Notes under the pieces: generated by a model
What the model was told of the DNA's origin: nothing
The model's database searches: none
What the model saw: the letters and a program-made list of their open reading frames with translations, nothing else
Translations under genes and position numbers: made by a program
In this document: in pieces, positions 45,518-57,518 of the stretch
How positions within the stretch are numbered: the stretch's first letter is position 1
How the letters are laid out: each line of letters opens with the position of its first letter
Source of the DNA: Paguma larvata
Taxonomy: Eukaryota > Chordata > Mammalia > Carnivora > Viverridae
Direction: 5' to 3'
DNA length: 64,000 nucleotides
Assembly: GCA_030068075.1 (NCBI GenBank)
Contig: CM057834.1
Span: 95,559,119 to 95,623,118 of the forward strand

Positions 45518-48304
45518 TTTTCCATTTTGAACATTGACAATCATTCTTCCACTGGAAAGCTGGAATGTAATATCATGGCCTGGCTGGGCAGGTTGTGAGA
45601 TGTTATGACCTGGAGTGGAAGGGACTTCAGCTTGTGCAAGGTTACTCTGCCTCCCGACTTGCAACACTGGTTGGTGGAGAGCCCTTCCTGAAAGTCCATC
45701 TGTGTAAACCCTGATCTCTTAACCTGATGAGGCAAGTGACTTTTAGTTCCTTCTCCCTCTGATGATTCCTTTATTTATGTCTGTTCCCATACCTCTTTTC
45801 AAATTCAAGCTCCAATGAAGCATCCTGACATCATTATGTTTTTGTAGTGCTGCTTTTGCCAGCAGACATATATTCTTAATTAATAATCAGTTCTTTACTA
45901 GATGGAAAGCAAAACCATTTGTATATTTTTGAATAATATCTTACTTCAGCTCTTATAAATTACAGATAATTTCTGCTCCAATACAACATCAGTGTTTCAC
46001 GGGTCTCTTTTGCCAGATAAATAACAAATTCTTACTTTCTTGTTTCTTCTCCCCACCCTTAACCCGTGTTTTTGTTGTTGTTGATTTTGGTGGTGGTAGT
46101 AGTGGCGGGGGGTAGTGTGTGATGAATCACTGAAAATACGATTTTTTTTTTAAGTCACAAACATTGTAACATTGAATAGATCTGGAGACACTCAGATCAT
46201 GTGATTTCATAGGAGATAAAGGCTCGTTAGCAATTTAGTTCCAAAATAAGGTATTTGACAAGTGGTATTTGACAAAATACATATTTTCGGTTTTACCAAA
46301 TTTAAATTTCAGAAGGCGACATTGCTGACCTTGCCCCTACCTTCTAGGCTAACGCTTTGATTCAGAGGCAAAACTGGGTACAGATAAATGAATAAAAATA
46401 AAGAAACAACTTTATATGTAACTTTTCCATAGTTTTTTTTAAATAGTTATCTCTGGCACTTAGTTGGGAAAAAATGTCAAAATGTCATTCCTTCAACTTC
46501 TCCAGTCGCTGTTTAGTTATCGCATGATTTTAGGCAATTGATTACAACAGACCTGGGATGTTTTTAGCCGATTGACACTAGTGAAGTTTCTTATGTTTCC
46601 TGGGCTTCAAGGCTTAGCATTAATTTGTGAATCCTTTCCAGCTCTTTCTGGATTCTAGCATTCCAAGACATGGCAGTATTTTAAAAATTAAATCCCTGTG
46701 CAGATCTGAGAAAAGCGAGTGAACGTGCAGATGGACAAGCTGTAGCTCAGTGTTCTCTTTACTCTGAAAGTTCAGGTCCACTGACCCTAAAACTCTGAAG
46801 AGCAAAATACACCATTCAAAGACACCATTCAAATAAACACAGCAGCGATTTGTTAGGAAGGCAGCTGGTTGTGATTCCGTCCCAAGATCAGCCTCTCCAA
46901 GAAGCAGAGACCTGCCGGTTGCACCTGTTTGTCCCTCGTTCCTGATTGTTGTTTGTTTTTATTCTTTGGATCTCAGACTTCCATCGGCCATTTGCATTTT
47001 CTATTCCCAGCGAAAAGGTTTTTGTATGATTTTAGCATTGTGCCCATAAGTCACTTAAAAGAACAGACACCCAATGGCAAGGGCATCAATCACCTTTTTG
47101 AAGGTCCCTGGGAAGTTATTACGTATGTGTGGCTGGAATACATCCCACCCTTTAAAGGCAGGAACATGGGTTGGGAACATGGTTAGGAAAACAGAGCAGT
47201 CATTAACCTGATCACTTTCCCAACAAAGAAAGGCGGCAGTGCAATTAGACAGCATAAAAGATCAGCACAACGGAGTCCACCATGAGATAAGACAGAGAGT
47301 CGGGGTCTTGGCACAGCTTTAAAATAATTTTCTATGAACAATATTCCTCCAAAAATAGAAATCAGTAAAATCATCTGATAAAATGGTTAGAGAATTCCAA
47401 ATCTTTAAATATGTTCCTTAATATTTTTTTTTATAAGAAGGATTTGGTTTGCTTTTGAACTCTCGTGACTTGCTTCCTTCTTTCAGTCTGATTTTCTTAT
47501 TTTTACTGGCACCATTGCCCTCAGTCGCTGAGAGTAAAGTTAAAACCACCAAATTTTATTTGTTGAGTTGTTAGAGTTACATCATAGGTTCTCTCTGAAA
47601 GGGTGACTCGACAGAGCTCATTTAATGATAAATGCTTTCAAAACACTCCATCCCAACAATGAAAAGACAGCTACTGGGCAGGAACCAAAAAAGATCCAGG
47701 GAGGGAGCGAGCTCAGGTATGGAAAGTGGGACCAGGTAAAGGATGCTGGCAGGATGGTCAGCTCACCTGCCCCTCTCCAGGGACTGGCGGCTTCCTGATT
47801 CATGAATGCTCAAAGTCTGTGACAAAATATGGTGCTGTTTCTGTCCATCCTTTTGGCTCTGTGTTTTAGTGTTCACTTGAAAATAGAATTCTACAAAACC
47901 CCCCGATGGGACTATGGAGGCTCCGAAAGCTTAGCTAGGAAACCACACTGCAGATTCGGTCTCAGAATTTTGGTTCTGGAGACCATATTTTCACATTATG
48001 TTAATTAGATTTATCGGAACAGCCTCCTGGTTCAGTTTCTTCATTGACTGTTACAGATAAAAGTTGTATTTGACTTACAGTGTTGTGAATATGAAAAGTT
48101 TTAGAATATTGCTTGACACAAAACATTCAACAAATGAAAGCTGACATTCTTAGTTTTATGTGAATTTTCAGCTGGCATATGCTGTTTATTAATTTATGAA
48201 AGATAGGTTCAAGGGGTTCCAGAATTGTTTTACCCTCCTTGCAGAATATTCTGTTTATGACATCGAAATAATTGGGAGCAGTATTAACTTTTATTTTATG
48301 TTAT
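45518..48304. other. Intronic sequence, mostly unique
   Basis: Nothing assigned. A short GTT/GGT-rich patch (TTGTTGTTGATTTTGGTGGT) lies at 46074-46100. Confidence 0.5.
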
Positions 48305-48507
48305 TTTTTAATGTTTATTTATTTTGAGAGACAGAGCGTGAGTGGGGGAGAGGCAGAGACAGAGAGGGAGACACAGAATCTGAAGCAGGCTCCAGGCTCC
48401 AAGCTGTCAGCACAGAGCCCGATGCAGGGCTCGAACTCACGGACTGTGAGATCATGATCTGGGCGGAAGTCGGCCGCTTAACCGACTGAGCCACCCTGGT
48501 GCCCCTG
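48305..48507 (-). mobile_element. SINEC_Fc-like SINE, antisense
   Basis: TTTTTTAATGTTTATTTATT, GAGACAGAGCGTGAGTGGGG, GAATCTGAAGCAGGCTCCAG, AGCTGTCAGCACAGAGCCCG and AACCGACTGAGCCACC. The target-site duplication is not clear. Confidence 0.95.
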
Positions 48508-48712
48508 GCATCATTTGAGATGTTTCTTTCATGAGAAAAAAGTAGTGGAACAAAGATCTGAGTGGTTGCAGGAGATATTTTATTTGAGTCTGAGAGTCTG
48601 GTACTCTGCTCACCACTCTGGCCCAGAGCCCTCCAAGCAGTTCCCAGGTTGCCAGATGCACAGTTAGCAGAGCAAGAGACTCCGTCCTCATTTTTTAGTT
48701 CTATGTGTATGT

Positions 48713-48732
48713 CTCTGTCTGTCTGTCTGTCT
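48713..48732 (+). repeat. (TCTG)5 microsatellite
   Basis: Five CTGT/TCTG units, then a C-rich stretch. Confidence 0.85.
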
Positions 48733-49435
48733 CCCCCCCTCCCTCTCCAGATAAACCCTGTTTGATTTTTAGCTACTTTGTCTTGTTTTCTAGATTTTAA
48801 CCTGGCAGTCCTCCTTCTGTTGGCATTCTTTTTGCCGCCCCCGCCCCCTTATGCCGCTGTCTCCGTTACAGCCTTCATTCAAATGAAATGGCATAGGTTT
48901 CTTCATACATCAGCTGGGAAAGCCCTGCTACATAAGAGTATTCCTGAAAACAGCTACTGTTTGTTTTCCTGGAATGTTTTGTGGTTATCTGAGGCTCTGC
49001 ATCCCTCAGTTTAATTGGTCAATGCCATCAGTGATGTAATCAGCAGGAAGGAGGTTTAGGAAGTTAGAGACCTATCCAGGTCTGCCACTATTTACAGCCA
49101 CGACTATGAACAAATGGAACTAGCCTCTTATCTTCCTGACAATGAGACAATGAGAGAAGACAATTTCTCCCAAGAGTACCTGAACACCACCCCAAGAGAC
49201 TGTTTGAGTTACCAAATCAGACTAAGCTTTAATGCAGAGTAATTACTTAGTTAAATTCTTACAGCACACACCAGCTGGTAGGGACTCCTGTTGAGATCAA
49301 GGTCAGCTGTGGGCAAAATTTAGTGTTATATTTTCCCTGGACATTAACTGCCATATACGATAAATCTTGTGCCTTCTACAGAAAAGAAGTAGCATATGAA
49401 GGTAAAAGGACTTTTAGATGTCTGAGGAGAGAAGC
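48733..49435. other. Intronic sequence without recognised features
   Basis: Nothing assigned. A 78-codon frame at 48778-49014 has no known family. Confidence 0.45.
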
Positions 49436-49870
49436 AAGGTCAGTATGATTAGATAGGAAGGGACCGAGGAGGAGAATGGGATGGCTTACAGCTGAAGGGG
49501 TGGGCAGGGGCCAGATCCTGCTGCAGAGCCTTGTGGGTTATGCTAAGGTTTCCCACTCTATCCTAAGTGCAGTCAAAGTCAAGAAAAGGAATTTGGGGCG
49601 CCCGGGTGGCTCAGTGGGTTAGGCGTCCGACTCTTGATTTTGACTCAGGTCATGATCTCACGGTCCTGGGATGGAGCCCCGAGTTAGGCTCTGTGCTGAG
49701 CATGGAACCTGCTTGGGATTATCTCTCCCTCTCCCTCTGCCCCTCCCCTTCTCAAACTAAATAAACATTAAAAAAAGAAAAGAAAAGGAATATAAGCAGG
49801 GAAGCAGTACAGTCAAGTTTCGATTTTAAAAAAAGTCACTGTGGTTCCTCTTTGAAGACTAGATTCGAGA
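49436..49870 (-). mobile_element. L2 LINE fragment (antisense), split by a SINE
   Basis: GGGGCCAGATCCTGCTGCAG and AGCCTTGTGGGTTATGCTAA lie before the SINE, and GCAGTACAGTCAAGTTTCGA with TTAAAAAAAGTCACTGTGGT lies after it. In intact L2 these segments are adjacent (antisense CCAGATCATGTAGGGCCTTG ... TGACATGATCTGACTTACGT ... TTAAAAGGATCACTCTGGCT), so the SINE splits one element. Confidence 0.75.
49581..49792 (+). mobile_element. SINEC, sense, nested in L2, with 12-bp target-site duplication
   Basis: Element 49595-49780. GGGGCGCCCGGGTGGCTCAG, TAGGCGTCCGACTCTTGATT, CATGATCTCACGGTCCTGGG and a short A-rich tail. The middle part is the older carnivore type. AAGAAAAGGAAT lies at 49581-49592 and 49781-49792, a perfect duplication. 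The range includes both. Confidence 0.95.
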
Positions 49871-50044
49871 ACAAACTTAGCTGTGCCTCAGGTGAGGGCT
49901 GCTTTTTATTTCAACTGTGATAGAGCCAGCAGATACAGGCAGGTGGTTAGAGTTCAGAGAAGTTTTGGAGAACGATGTGTAAATAACTTGCATTCGCGTG
50001 TTGCTGCACACATGTACTTCTACCTGTGAATAGCTCTTTTTACA

Positions 50045-50403
50045 GTGTCTTAGTCGGCTTGGGCTGCGTAACAAAATACCACAGACTGAGTGGCTTATAA
50101 ACAACAGAAATGTTTTTCTCGTAGTTCTGAAGGTTGAGCAGTCCAAGATCAAGGCACCAGCAGATTCGGTGTCTGGTGAGAGCCTGCCCCCCAGATGGCT
50201 GTTTTTCTCTGTAAAAAAGAGAGGTGGGAAGGGCAAGCTAGCTCTCGGGGTCTCTCTCTCAAAAGCTCACTAATCCCATTCCCGAGGCTCCATATCTATG
50301 AGTCCCAAATTCCCCACCTCCTAATACCTTCTCCCTGGGGGTAGGATTTCAATATAGTTGGATTTAGGAGGGGAGGGACACAAACATTCAGTCCATAGCA
50401 TAA
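50045..50403 (-). mobile_element. MaLR/MLT1-type LTR (antisense)
   Basis: TGGGCTGCGTAACAAAATAC, CACAGACTGAGTGGCTTATA, CCAAGATCAAGGCACCAGCA, TCGGTGTCTGGTGAGAGCC, TCCCCACCTCCTAATACCTT and the end CATTCAGTCCATAGCA are the reversed LTR in order. It is nearly complete. It is related to 37393-37750. Confidence 0.75.
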
Positions 50404-50603
50404 ACACATATGTATGTATGTAGAATACGTATTTGTTTATGAACATACTAAGAAAAAATAAAGGATGTAAAAAAATACATCAAAATGTTTGCAGTGAACA
50501 TACTCAAGGTTGTAGGATTTAGGGCAATTTTTATTTCCTCATTTACATTTTCTCTTTTCCTAATATTCTCCAGTTAATATATATCTAAATAAAGGAAATT
50601 GCA

Positions 50604-50815
50604 GTGCCTGGGAGGCTGTCCAAGGTTGAGCATCTGATTTCAGCTCAGGTCATGATCTCATGGTTTGTGAGTTTGAGCCCTATGTTGGGCTTGCTGCTGT
50701 CAGTGCAGAGCCCACTTTGGGTATTCTGTCCCTCTCTCTCTCTCTGTTCCTCCCCTACTCGTGTTCTTTCTCTCTCTCAAAAATAAGTAAAACATTTAAA
50801 AAATTAAAATAAATA
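50604..50815 (+). mobile_element. SINEC, sense
   Basis: A diverged head (AGTGCCTGGGAGGCTGTCCA), TGAGCATCTGATTTCAGCTC, GGTCATGATCTCATGGTTTG, a (CT)n stretch, CAAAAATAAGTAAAACATTT and an (AAAT)n-rich tail. An AAATAAAGG motif occurs on both sides. Confidence 0.92.
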
Positions 50816-51123
50816 AGTAAATAAATAAAGGTATCATAAATTTACAGAACATTGTACTAAATTACAAATAGGGCTCACATCCAGAGAGTTGTAACTAAAG
50901 CAAGTTTCATTATAAAAACTGTCCCCCACTACTGCAGTATATTGAAGTGCTTTTAACATAAAAAATAACTTTTAAAAATATTTTTAAAAGGCAAATTCTC
51001 ATGTTATAGATTCTCCCAATTGGTCCATGAATTATGAATAGTTCTTAAAAAAAATAAGAACGTAACAATAAATAATGTGGTTGATTTAATTAAATGTCCC
51101 TTGCCATTAAATGACATGAATTC

Positions 51124-51364
51124 AATAATGTCACTTTAAAAAAATTTTCTTAATGTTTATTTTTGAGAGACAGAGAGACAGAGCGTGAGTAGGGTAGAGG
51201 CAGAGAGAGAGGGAGACACAGAATCTGAAGCAGGCTCCAGGCTCTGAGCCGTCAGCACAGAGCCCGATGCGGGGCTTGAACTCACAGACCATGAGATCAT
51301 GACCTGAGCTGAAGTCGGTCACTCAACCAACTGAGCCACCCAGGTGCCCCAATAATGTCACTTT
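51124..51364 (-). mobile_element. SINEC_Fc-like SINE, antisense, with 14-bp target-site duplication
   Basis: Element 51138-51350. Reversed tail, TTAATGTTTATTTTTGAGAG, AGCGTGAGTAGGGTAGAGGC, GAGCCGTCAGCACAGAGCCC, GATCATGACCTGAGCTGAAG and GAGCCACCCAGGTGCCCC. AATAATGTCACTTT at 51124-51137 and 51351-51364 is a perfect duplication. The range includes both. Confidence 0.97.
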
Positions 51365-51998
51365 TAACATTAGATTAATAGCGGTGACCTGTAAACGAAA
51401 CCTAATACACAGTATTTGTGTTTCCTTATCTTCCTTCTGTTTCTGAAAATGCAAATAACCTTTTCAGCACTTTTAGCTTTTATTTTTAAAAATTAATATT
51501 TAAGAGGAATTATCTCCAGATTGCTAGATTAGAATCCATTAACAGTTCTAAATCAAATTTAAAAATTTACATCTACAGAGATGTTCTTTTTTAATTTTAA
51601 CAGGTTTTTTTTTTTTCCTCCTACACCAGTTTGCTGCATAAAAATCTAGGGCATTCTTACTTAATGCTACGTAAGCATCAATCAATCCTAAGTGAAAACA
51701 AACCAGCTCTATATATCTTTGCACCCCGTGCTGCTTAGCGTCAGCTATCAATTATTACTGGAAATTCTGAACAAATATACCAGCAATTGAGGAAAATGTT
51801 TCCTGGTCTCCTTTTAGATGCTGTTTATAATGATAAATATAAAATGTTCTAATGCCAGAAGAAATATCTTTGTATTTTAGATGCATGCGCACAGATAAAT
51901 AACAAAACAATAGGGACAAGAGAGAGGTGTCATGAATAATACAGTCTAGGATACCACCTGAAATTGTACATTTACAGAAATTTATAAGGAATAAAAAT

Positions 51999-52231
51999 AA
52001 AGCTAAATTGCTTGTTCTTTTAAGTTTATTTATTTTGACAGAGAGAGAGAGAGCTACATGAGCAGAGAGGGGCAGAGAGAAAGGGAGAGAGAGAGAATCC
52101 CAAGCAGGTTCCGAGCTGAAAGCATGATGAGGGGCTGGATCTCAGGAACCATGGGTTCATGACTTGAGCTGAAATCAAGAGTCCTGTGCTTAACCGACTG
52201 AGCCACCCAAGCGCCCCTAAAGTTAAATTGC
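51999..52231 (-). mobile_element. SINEC, antisense, with 13-bp target-site duplication
   Basis: Element 52012-52218. TTTAAGTTTATTTATTTTGA, (GA)n, AAGCAGGTTCCGAGCTGAAA, TTCATGACTTGAGCTGAAAT and ACCGACTGAGCCACCCAAGC. AAAGCTAAATTGC (51999-52011) and AAAGTTAAATTGC (52219-52231) differ at one base. Confidence 0.95.
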
Positions 52232-53164
52232 CTTTAATGTAAAATTTAATTTAAGATTTAGTTTTCCATGTGTCTACATAGTAGTTGGCATTGTTTTGAC
52301 TCTACTGGGAAACTTCTCTCTTTGGGACTGTATTGTTATGTTAATTTCTCCTATCATTACTTGTATGATTGTATATATACTAAGCCATGATAATATACTC
52401 TTCTAAATAACAAAGGACACCCTGGGTATCTTTTTGCTCATATGTGCTAAATATGAGCAAATAGGCTAAGTCAGGAAAATTGTAGTGATTTTATAATGCT
52501 ATAAGAAGATAATGAACCAGGTATTTCTTTAAAAGCAGTTTTCCTTTAGCTTTCAGTAGAGCAGAGAGAATCCTAATGGACTGGCAAGACAAATGATTTA
52601 ATGTGTGAATACTCCTATACCTGTTGAAAGGGTCCCACAAAGAATATTAACATATCTTCTCTAGCCAGCTACATTATCTGCAAGAGGAAATCTTAGCAAG
52701 GTGCAAAATGCAATAGACATTTGCATTCTATCTGTAATGAATATATTTCTTTCAAAGAGAATAGTGAGCATAGACTGAAAAGGCTTACTGAGGAATCATC
52801 TCATGCTTTGCTTGACCCCCTCAGGATGTCTACGAGGGATGTTCTCACGTAGGATGAGAGTCATCGATGCAAATCTGCCAGAGTGCTCCTCGTTGGCAAC
52901 CTCCAACCAGCCTGTCTTTTGTCCCAGGCTCAATCAGTTACCTGAGTGGTGATTTTCTTGGCAGGATAGAGCTTTTTTTGGGTCTTAGACTTTCTTTTCA
53001 CATTGACACTGTTTCTTCCTAGTAAATTTTTCATTATGAACAATTCAAACAGTAATGCCTTCCCCAGTCCCCATACATCAGGAAGAATTGGCCATTGTCA
53101 CCCTGGCTTCCCTGTACCTCCTCTGTCTCTTGGGAGAGTAAAGTATCGAATTCCTGTAACCATG
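52232..53164. other. Intronic sequence without recognised repeats
   Basis: Unassigned apart from the inverted repeat at 52433-52461. Confidence 0.5.
52433..52461. other. Perfect 11-bp stem-loop
   Basis: TTTGCTCATAT (52433-52443) pairs exactly with ATATGAGCAAA (52451-52461) across a 7-base loop. Confidence 0.85.
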
Positions 53165-53275
53165 GTTTTCCTTGTCTGTACTCTCCCATAAGAATGATCT
53201 TATTAATTTTGTATTCCCAGAACCTTGCACTGGGCTTAGTTCATAAGAAGCCCTCAATGATTCTGTAAATTTTGA
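53165..53275 (+). mobile_element. Probable L2 3' end (sense)
   Basis: AATTTTGTATTCCCAGAACC, TTGCACTGGGCTTAGTTCAT and AAGAAGCCCTCAATGATTCT follow the L2 end (TGTATCCCCAGCACCTAGCA ... AGTGCCTGGCACATAGTAGG ... TGCTCAATAAATATTTG). Confidence 0.65.
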
Positions 53276-53279
53276 CTTT

Positions 53280-53395
53280 TAATTCTCACAAGGAACCAAG
53301 TGAATTAAGTACTATATTCCTCATTTTACAGAAGAGTAGACCTAGATTCAGATGATTTAAATGACTCGTCCAATATCATTAGTATAAGTGAGCCT
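53280..53395 (-). mobile_element. Probable MIR (antisense)
   Basis: AATTCTCACAAGGAACCAAG, TTCCTCATTTTACAGAAGAG, CTAGATTCAGATGATTTAAA and TGACTCGTCCAATATCATTA fit reversed MIR. Confidence 0.6.
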
Positions 53396-54985
53396 GAAAA
53401 TAATTCCTTCGTTCTCACTGACAAGATCTGGAATCCAGAGACTAATTCTGGGAATTAAAGAAGTAGGAAAAACCCTTCAATGTGTTTTAAAATGGGAAAT
53501 GAAAGTAAGACCAAATTATATTTGTTTTAATCATGAGTTTTTTTTGAGAAATCTATTCTTTCCTATACATATATTTGGTAGGAAAGTCAAAATTTATGTA
53601 TAGGAAGCTGAGGTATATCACTGTCTATTATTTGTTATTTAAGAGAACTGACGTATAATACCGGAGCAAAAGTACATTTTAAGAAATTCTATAATTCAAA
53701 CCATTTTGCACTTAAGCTCATGTAATTTTACATCAACAAAGGACTTGTTCATTTTTCATTTGTTCTTTCGTGTATTAATTCAATACATGTTTCTTGTTCA
53801 CATATGCTAAGCACTGACTCTTTGTTTAATCTTACTGTAGTCTTACACTTGTTAAAATATTGTCTCATACCCTATATTTCCACCTCAAACATAGAATTAA
53901 TTTTCTTGGTGATTTTTGGTGGTTTCCAAACCCTAGATTTTGTTTATTTTACAATAAGACTTCTAGTTTTAGTGGAATGTATGTTCAACCAGGGCTGTGC
54001 ATTCCTTTGGTTTCATGAACTGCCATCATTTATACAAGGCTTTCTCCTCTTCTAGTGAATTACAGAGTATTTTGTGATTGTCATCGTTTTGATTTAGAAT
54101 TATAATATAGGACATATATTTTGGTTTTTGTATTTGAGCAAAATCACGAGTATATCAGTATTGCCAGGATAGCTTCCCAGTAGAGCTCTGATTCCTGAGT
54201 ATTTGCCCTCTCACTTCAAGAGCACAACAAAATTTAATTTAAGGATTTAAAATCTAAGCGGGATTGGTGCTGCTTCGTCAGGGGTGCGTTGGGTGGTTTA
54301 TAAACCAAACACCAGAAATGTCTAAAAGAAAGCTTCTCCTGGAGCCCATTAACCTTCAAGAAGCCTTAGCTTTTCTTTTCTGACACAAGTGAAGGGAACA
54401 GGATTTTAATAAAAGTCCTGCAGCAGATATACCTGAAGGGTCAGAGCTCATGATAAAGCTGCCAACATTGCAACTTTGAGAAAACATCCTGGCGACCTTT
54501 AATAACACTGGGGCGGCTGCTGCTCACTGCGGAAGATCTGTATTTTAAAATCCCATTTGAGAAACCGATCCCCCATTTGACAGGATCACAGGTCTTTAAT
54601 CTTATTTTTGGTGTGCAAGAGTTGACTGCACACCTTGAAGAAGCTTGCCTTTTGTGTGGTTCTGATGACCGCAGGAAATATTTTTCTGTCTTGATAGATA
54701 TGCTTCCCTGTCCTCAACTTGGACAGTCTGGCCATCCATCTCATTAATACTGAGTCCTCTACATCTTCTAAAAGTAGAAGGAGCTTAATATCACAGAAGT
54801 AGACTTGGTTCATGGAAGCTTCTATTCCATGCTTTTTCATTGTTGTCTCTTAATCTCTCTTCAGCCTTTTCTAAGTTGAACAAATGCCTGAAATCAGGAA
54901 CTGGTAACATACAACAATAGTTTCAACATCTATGTTTGCACTAGTAGGGCAAAAGTAACATTATCACTACAAACTTATCAGGCAT
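53396..54985. other. Intronic sequence without recognised features
   Basis: Nothing assigned. Confidence 0.45.
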
Positions 54986-55140
54986 TGTAATTTCCATTTA
55001 ATAGTGAGTAAACAAAGACTTTTAAAGATTAGGTAATTTGCTCAGGTTATACATGTCATAATTAACAATGCCAGAATTCACTGTTTTCGGATCATTCAGT
55101 CTCAAAACCTCACGCAGTTTGCAATCTGCAAGACACGTGT
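54986..55140 (-). mobile_element. Probable MIR (antisense)
   Basis: ATTTAATAGTGAGTAAACAA, AGATTAGGTAATTTGCTCAG, TTATACATGTCATAATTAAC and GCCAGAATTCACTG follow reversed MIR (GAGGTTAAGTAACTTGCCCA ... GGTCACACAGC ... AGCCAGGATTC). Confidence 0.55.
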
Positions 55141-55349
55141 CTCCATTTCTGGCCTCACCATGTCAGTTTAAATCCATTTACATGAATAAAAAGCTCTCTG
55201 GAAGCTTGAATAAAACCATAGGTAGATAAGAAAAGCTTGATTTAAACTATTTCAGAGCATAGAAATAGGGGAAAGCTTCCATATGCTTTTTGAGAAGTAA
55301 TTTCAACAGTGCCAAATCTGAAAATGATTTTATCAAAACAAAGAAAAAA

Positions 55350-56075
55350 AATAAAAATAAAAAACATACTACTCTCACCTCTAGGCATCAATGTAAATGT
55401 CTTCAATAAAATAAGACTAAACAGAATTCAATAGCGCATTATGAAAAATACTATATCTCGAACATACAAGGATTCTTCCAGAAATGCAAAATGATTGATT
55501 CACTATTAGGAAGTCTGATGATAGGACTCATCCTGTTAATACAACCAATGAGAAAAACAGTTTCCAGGGATGTGGAAAAGGAATTTGACAATATTCAATA
55601 CCAATTTATTTAAAATAAATAAAACCAAAAACAGAAAAATCATTGTTAAATAGGAATTAATGAATACTTCTTTAACACGATTTTATATGTGTGTCTGTGT
55701 ATATCCATACCTAAGTTTATATTTACATCTCCAAAAGCCAACATTCAGCTCGCGTCTGTCATAAAGGAAAACACTAGACATATTCCCACGTGAAGGAAGT
55801 GACATTGCCCACTATTTTTACTATGATTTAACTTTATGTCAGAGATAGATAACAAAGAAAGCAATTAGAAGTATACAACTTGAAAGGAAAGGGATAAAAC
55901 TACCTCTATTTGTAGATTATACGATTATTTATCTGAGAAACTGAGAAAAATCAATGGAACAACTACCAGATACAAAGAGATAATTTAATAAAATAGCAGG
56001 GCATAACGTTAACATAGAGAAATCAATAGCCTATATATAATTAAATAAAAGCAGGTGTGAAGATGTAATAAAAGG
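55350..56075 (+). mobile_element. Ancient L1 ORF2 relic (sense)
   Basis: AATGCAAAATGATTGATTCA, GATGTGGAAAAGGAATTTGA, CAATATTCAATACCAATTTA, ACTATTTTTACTATGATTTA and CTCTATTTGTAGATTATACG are the reverse-transcriptase part of an old L1. The last piece would encode the LFVDYT version of the FADD box. It is heavily degraded. Confidence 0.75.
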
Positions 56076-56329
56076 GAATAGAAAACTCCTTACCTCAATT
56101 TCAGATAATAACAATTCCAGTATATATATTTTTTCCCACTTGGGAGATGGGGTAAGTGTGGTGTGTGCAGAGAACGTGGGAAGATCTTATGTTTCTCTAG
56201 AAGTGGAAAAGGAGAAAAACAATGGAGGCTGACCAGAAATCATCAAGAATGTCATTTATTCTACTTCAACTTCTTCAGTACTTTTGGTTTATATTTTCAG
56301 CAGGGATTCTCCACCCGCCATATCCCTCA

Positions 56330-56625
56330 ACCTTAACCACCTAGGCAAATGCCACATCTCCAGAAAAGCCCACCCCTGACTTTTCCGTATTCCCCAAACC
56401 ATGCTTTATTTTCATCCTAGCACTTACCTGACATGTATTTAGTTGTTCATTATTTGTCTTCTCCCAGTAGAGAGATCTTCAGGATACCAGAAGGTCTGCT
56501 TTTCTGTTTGCTTTCTGTTCTTCATTATGATATTCCAGGGCCTAAAACTATAGCTGCCTCCTCATAGGCAGCCAATAAATATTAGTTGAATTAATAAATG
56601 AGCAACTTGAATGAACGAGCAAATT
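56330..56625 (+). mobile_element. L2 3' end (sense)
   Basis: CATCCTAGCACTTACCTGAC, AGTAGAGAGATCTTCAGGAT, CAGCCAATAAATATTAGTTG and the TGAATTAATAAATGAGCAAC tail follow the L2 3' untranslated region in order. Confidence 0.75.
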
Positions 56626-56726
56626 TTGATAAAGGTATCTTACAGAACTCTTGCAATCATATCCTATTTTATAATCGAGACAATTTTGAGAAAGAAAGAA
56701 AGTCTTGGAGTCTTTTTCTTAAAAAG

Positions 56727-56939
56727 ACTCTGTAAGGCTGGGGGTGCCTGGGTGGCTGAGTGGCTTGAGCATCCCAAGTCTTGATTTTGGCTCAGGTGGC
56801 CATCCCAAGAGCAGAATCTACATACAGCCTCCAGACTGAGCAGGGAGTCTGTTGGGATTCTCTCTCTCACTCCCTCTGCCCTTTCACCTGCTCTCACACA
56901 CTCTCTCTCTCAAAATAAAAAGCACAACTCTATAAGGCT
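56727..56939 (+). mobile_element. SINEC (older carnivore subtype), sense, with 13-bp target-site duplication
   Basis: Element 56740-56926. GGGGGTGCCTGGGTGGCTGA, GAGCATCCCAAGTCTTGATT, GAGCAGGGAGTCTGTTGGGA, (CT)n and CAAAATAAAAAGCAC. ACTCTGTAAGGCT (56727-56739) and ACTCTATAAGGCT (56927-56939) differ at one base. Confidence 0.95.
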
Positions 56940-57501
56940 ACATTTCCAGAAGTTTGAAATCCCTCAAATTTTAATACAAAGCATCTCTTCTTGGGAGACA
57001 GTTTGGCTCTGTTATTTTAATTCATACAGAAGTATACCTATATATATGCCTAGATGCACACATATATAAATTGTTACAAATGCTATACTCATTCTATTCT
57101 GCTCTATTTTAATTGACAAAAAATCCATTCGTTCAGTTTAAAATTGCTTTTTATGTAGGAAATCTCCTTTCCCTGGATTTTTTTTCCTATCAGAAGTAGA
57201 GATAAAAGAGAATAGATGACAATACATTTTTAAGGATTAAAAAAATTAATGTTTAGTATTTCATTTCTTGCAAGAGTTTGCCTTTTGCTTAAGCAAAAAG
57301 GGCTCTTATTTATAGGATGTATTTTTAAAAAATCATTAGTTATCTAAGATTCTGGGTCCCTGCAAATTATAAACAAACAAACAAATAAATAAATAACAAG
57401 CAATATCTATGCTACTTAGATTTTAAAAAAAGAAAAAGAAAGTATATTCTGACCATGCATAATTCTTGAGGTCACTAGTTTTCCAAGAGGGAAGCAATTA
57501 T

Positions 57502-57518
57502 TTGGTTGGTTGGTTGGT
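57502..57518 (+). repeat. (GGTT)4 microsatellite
   Basis: Four GGTT units. Confidence 0.8.
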
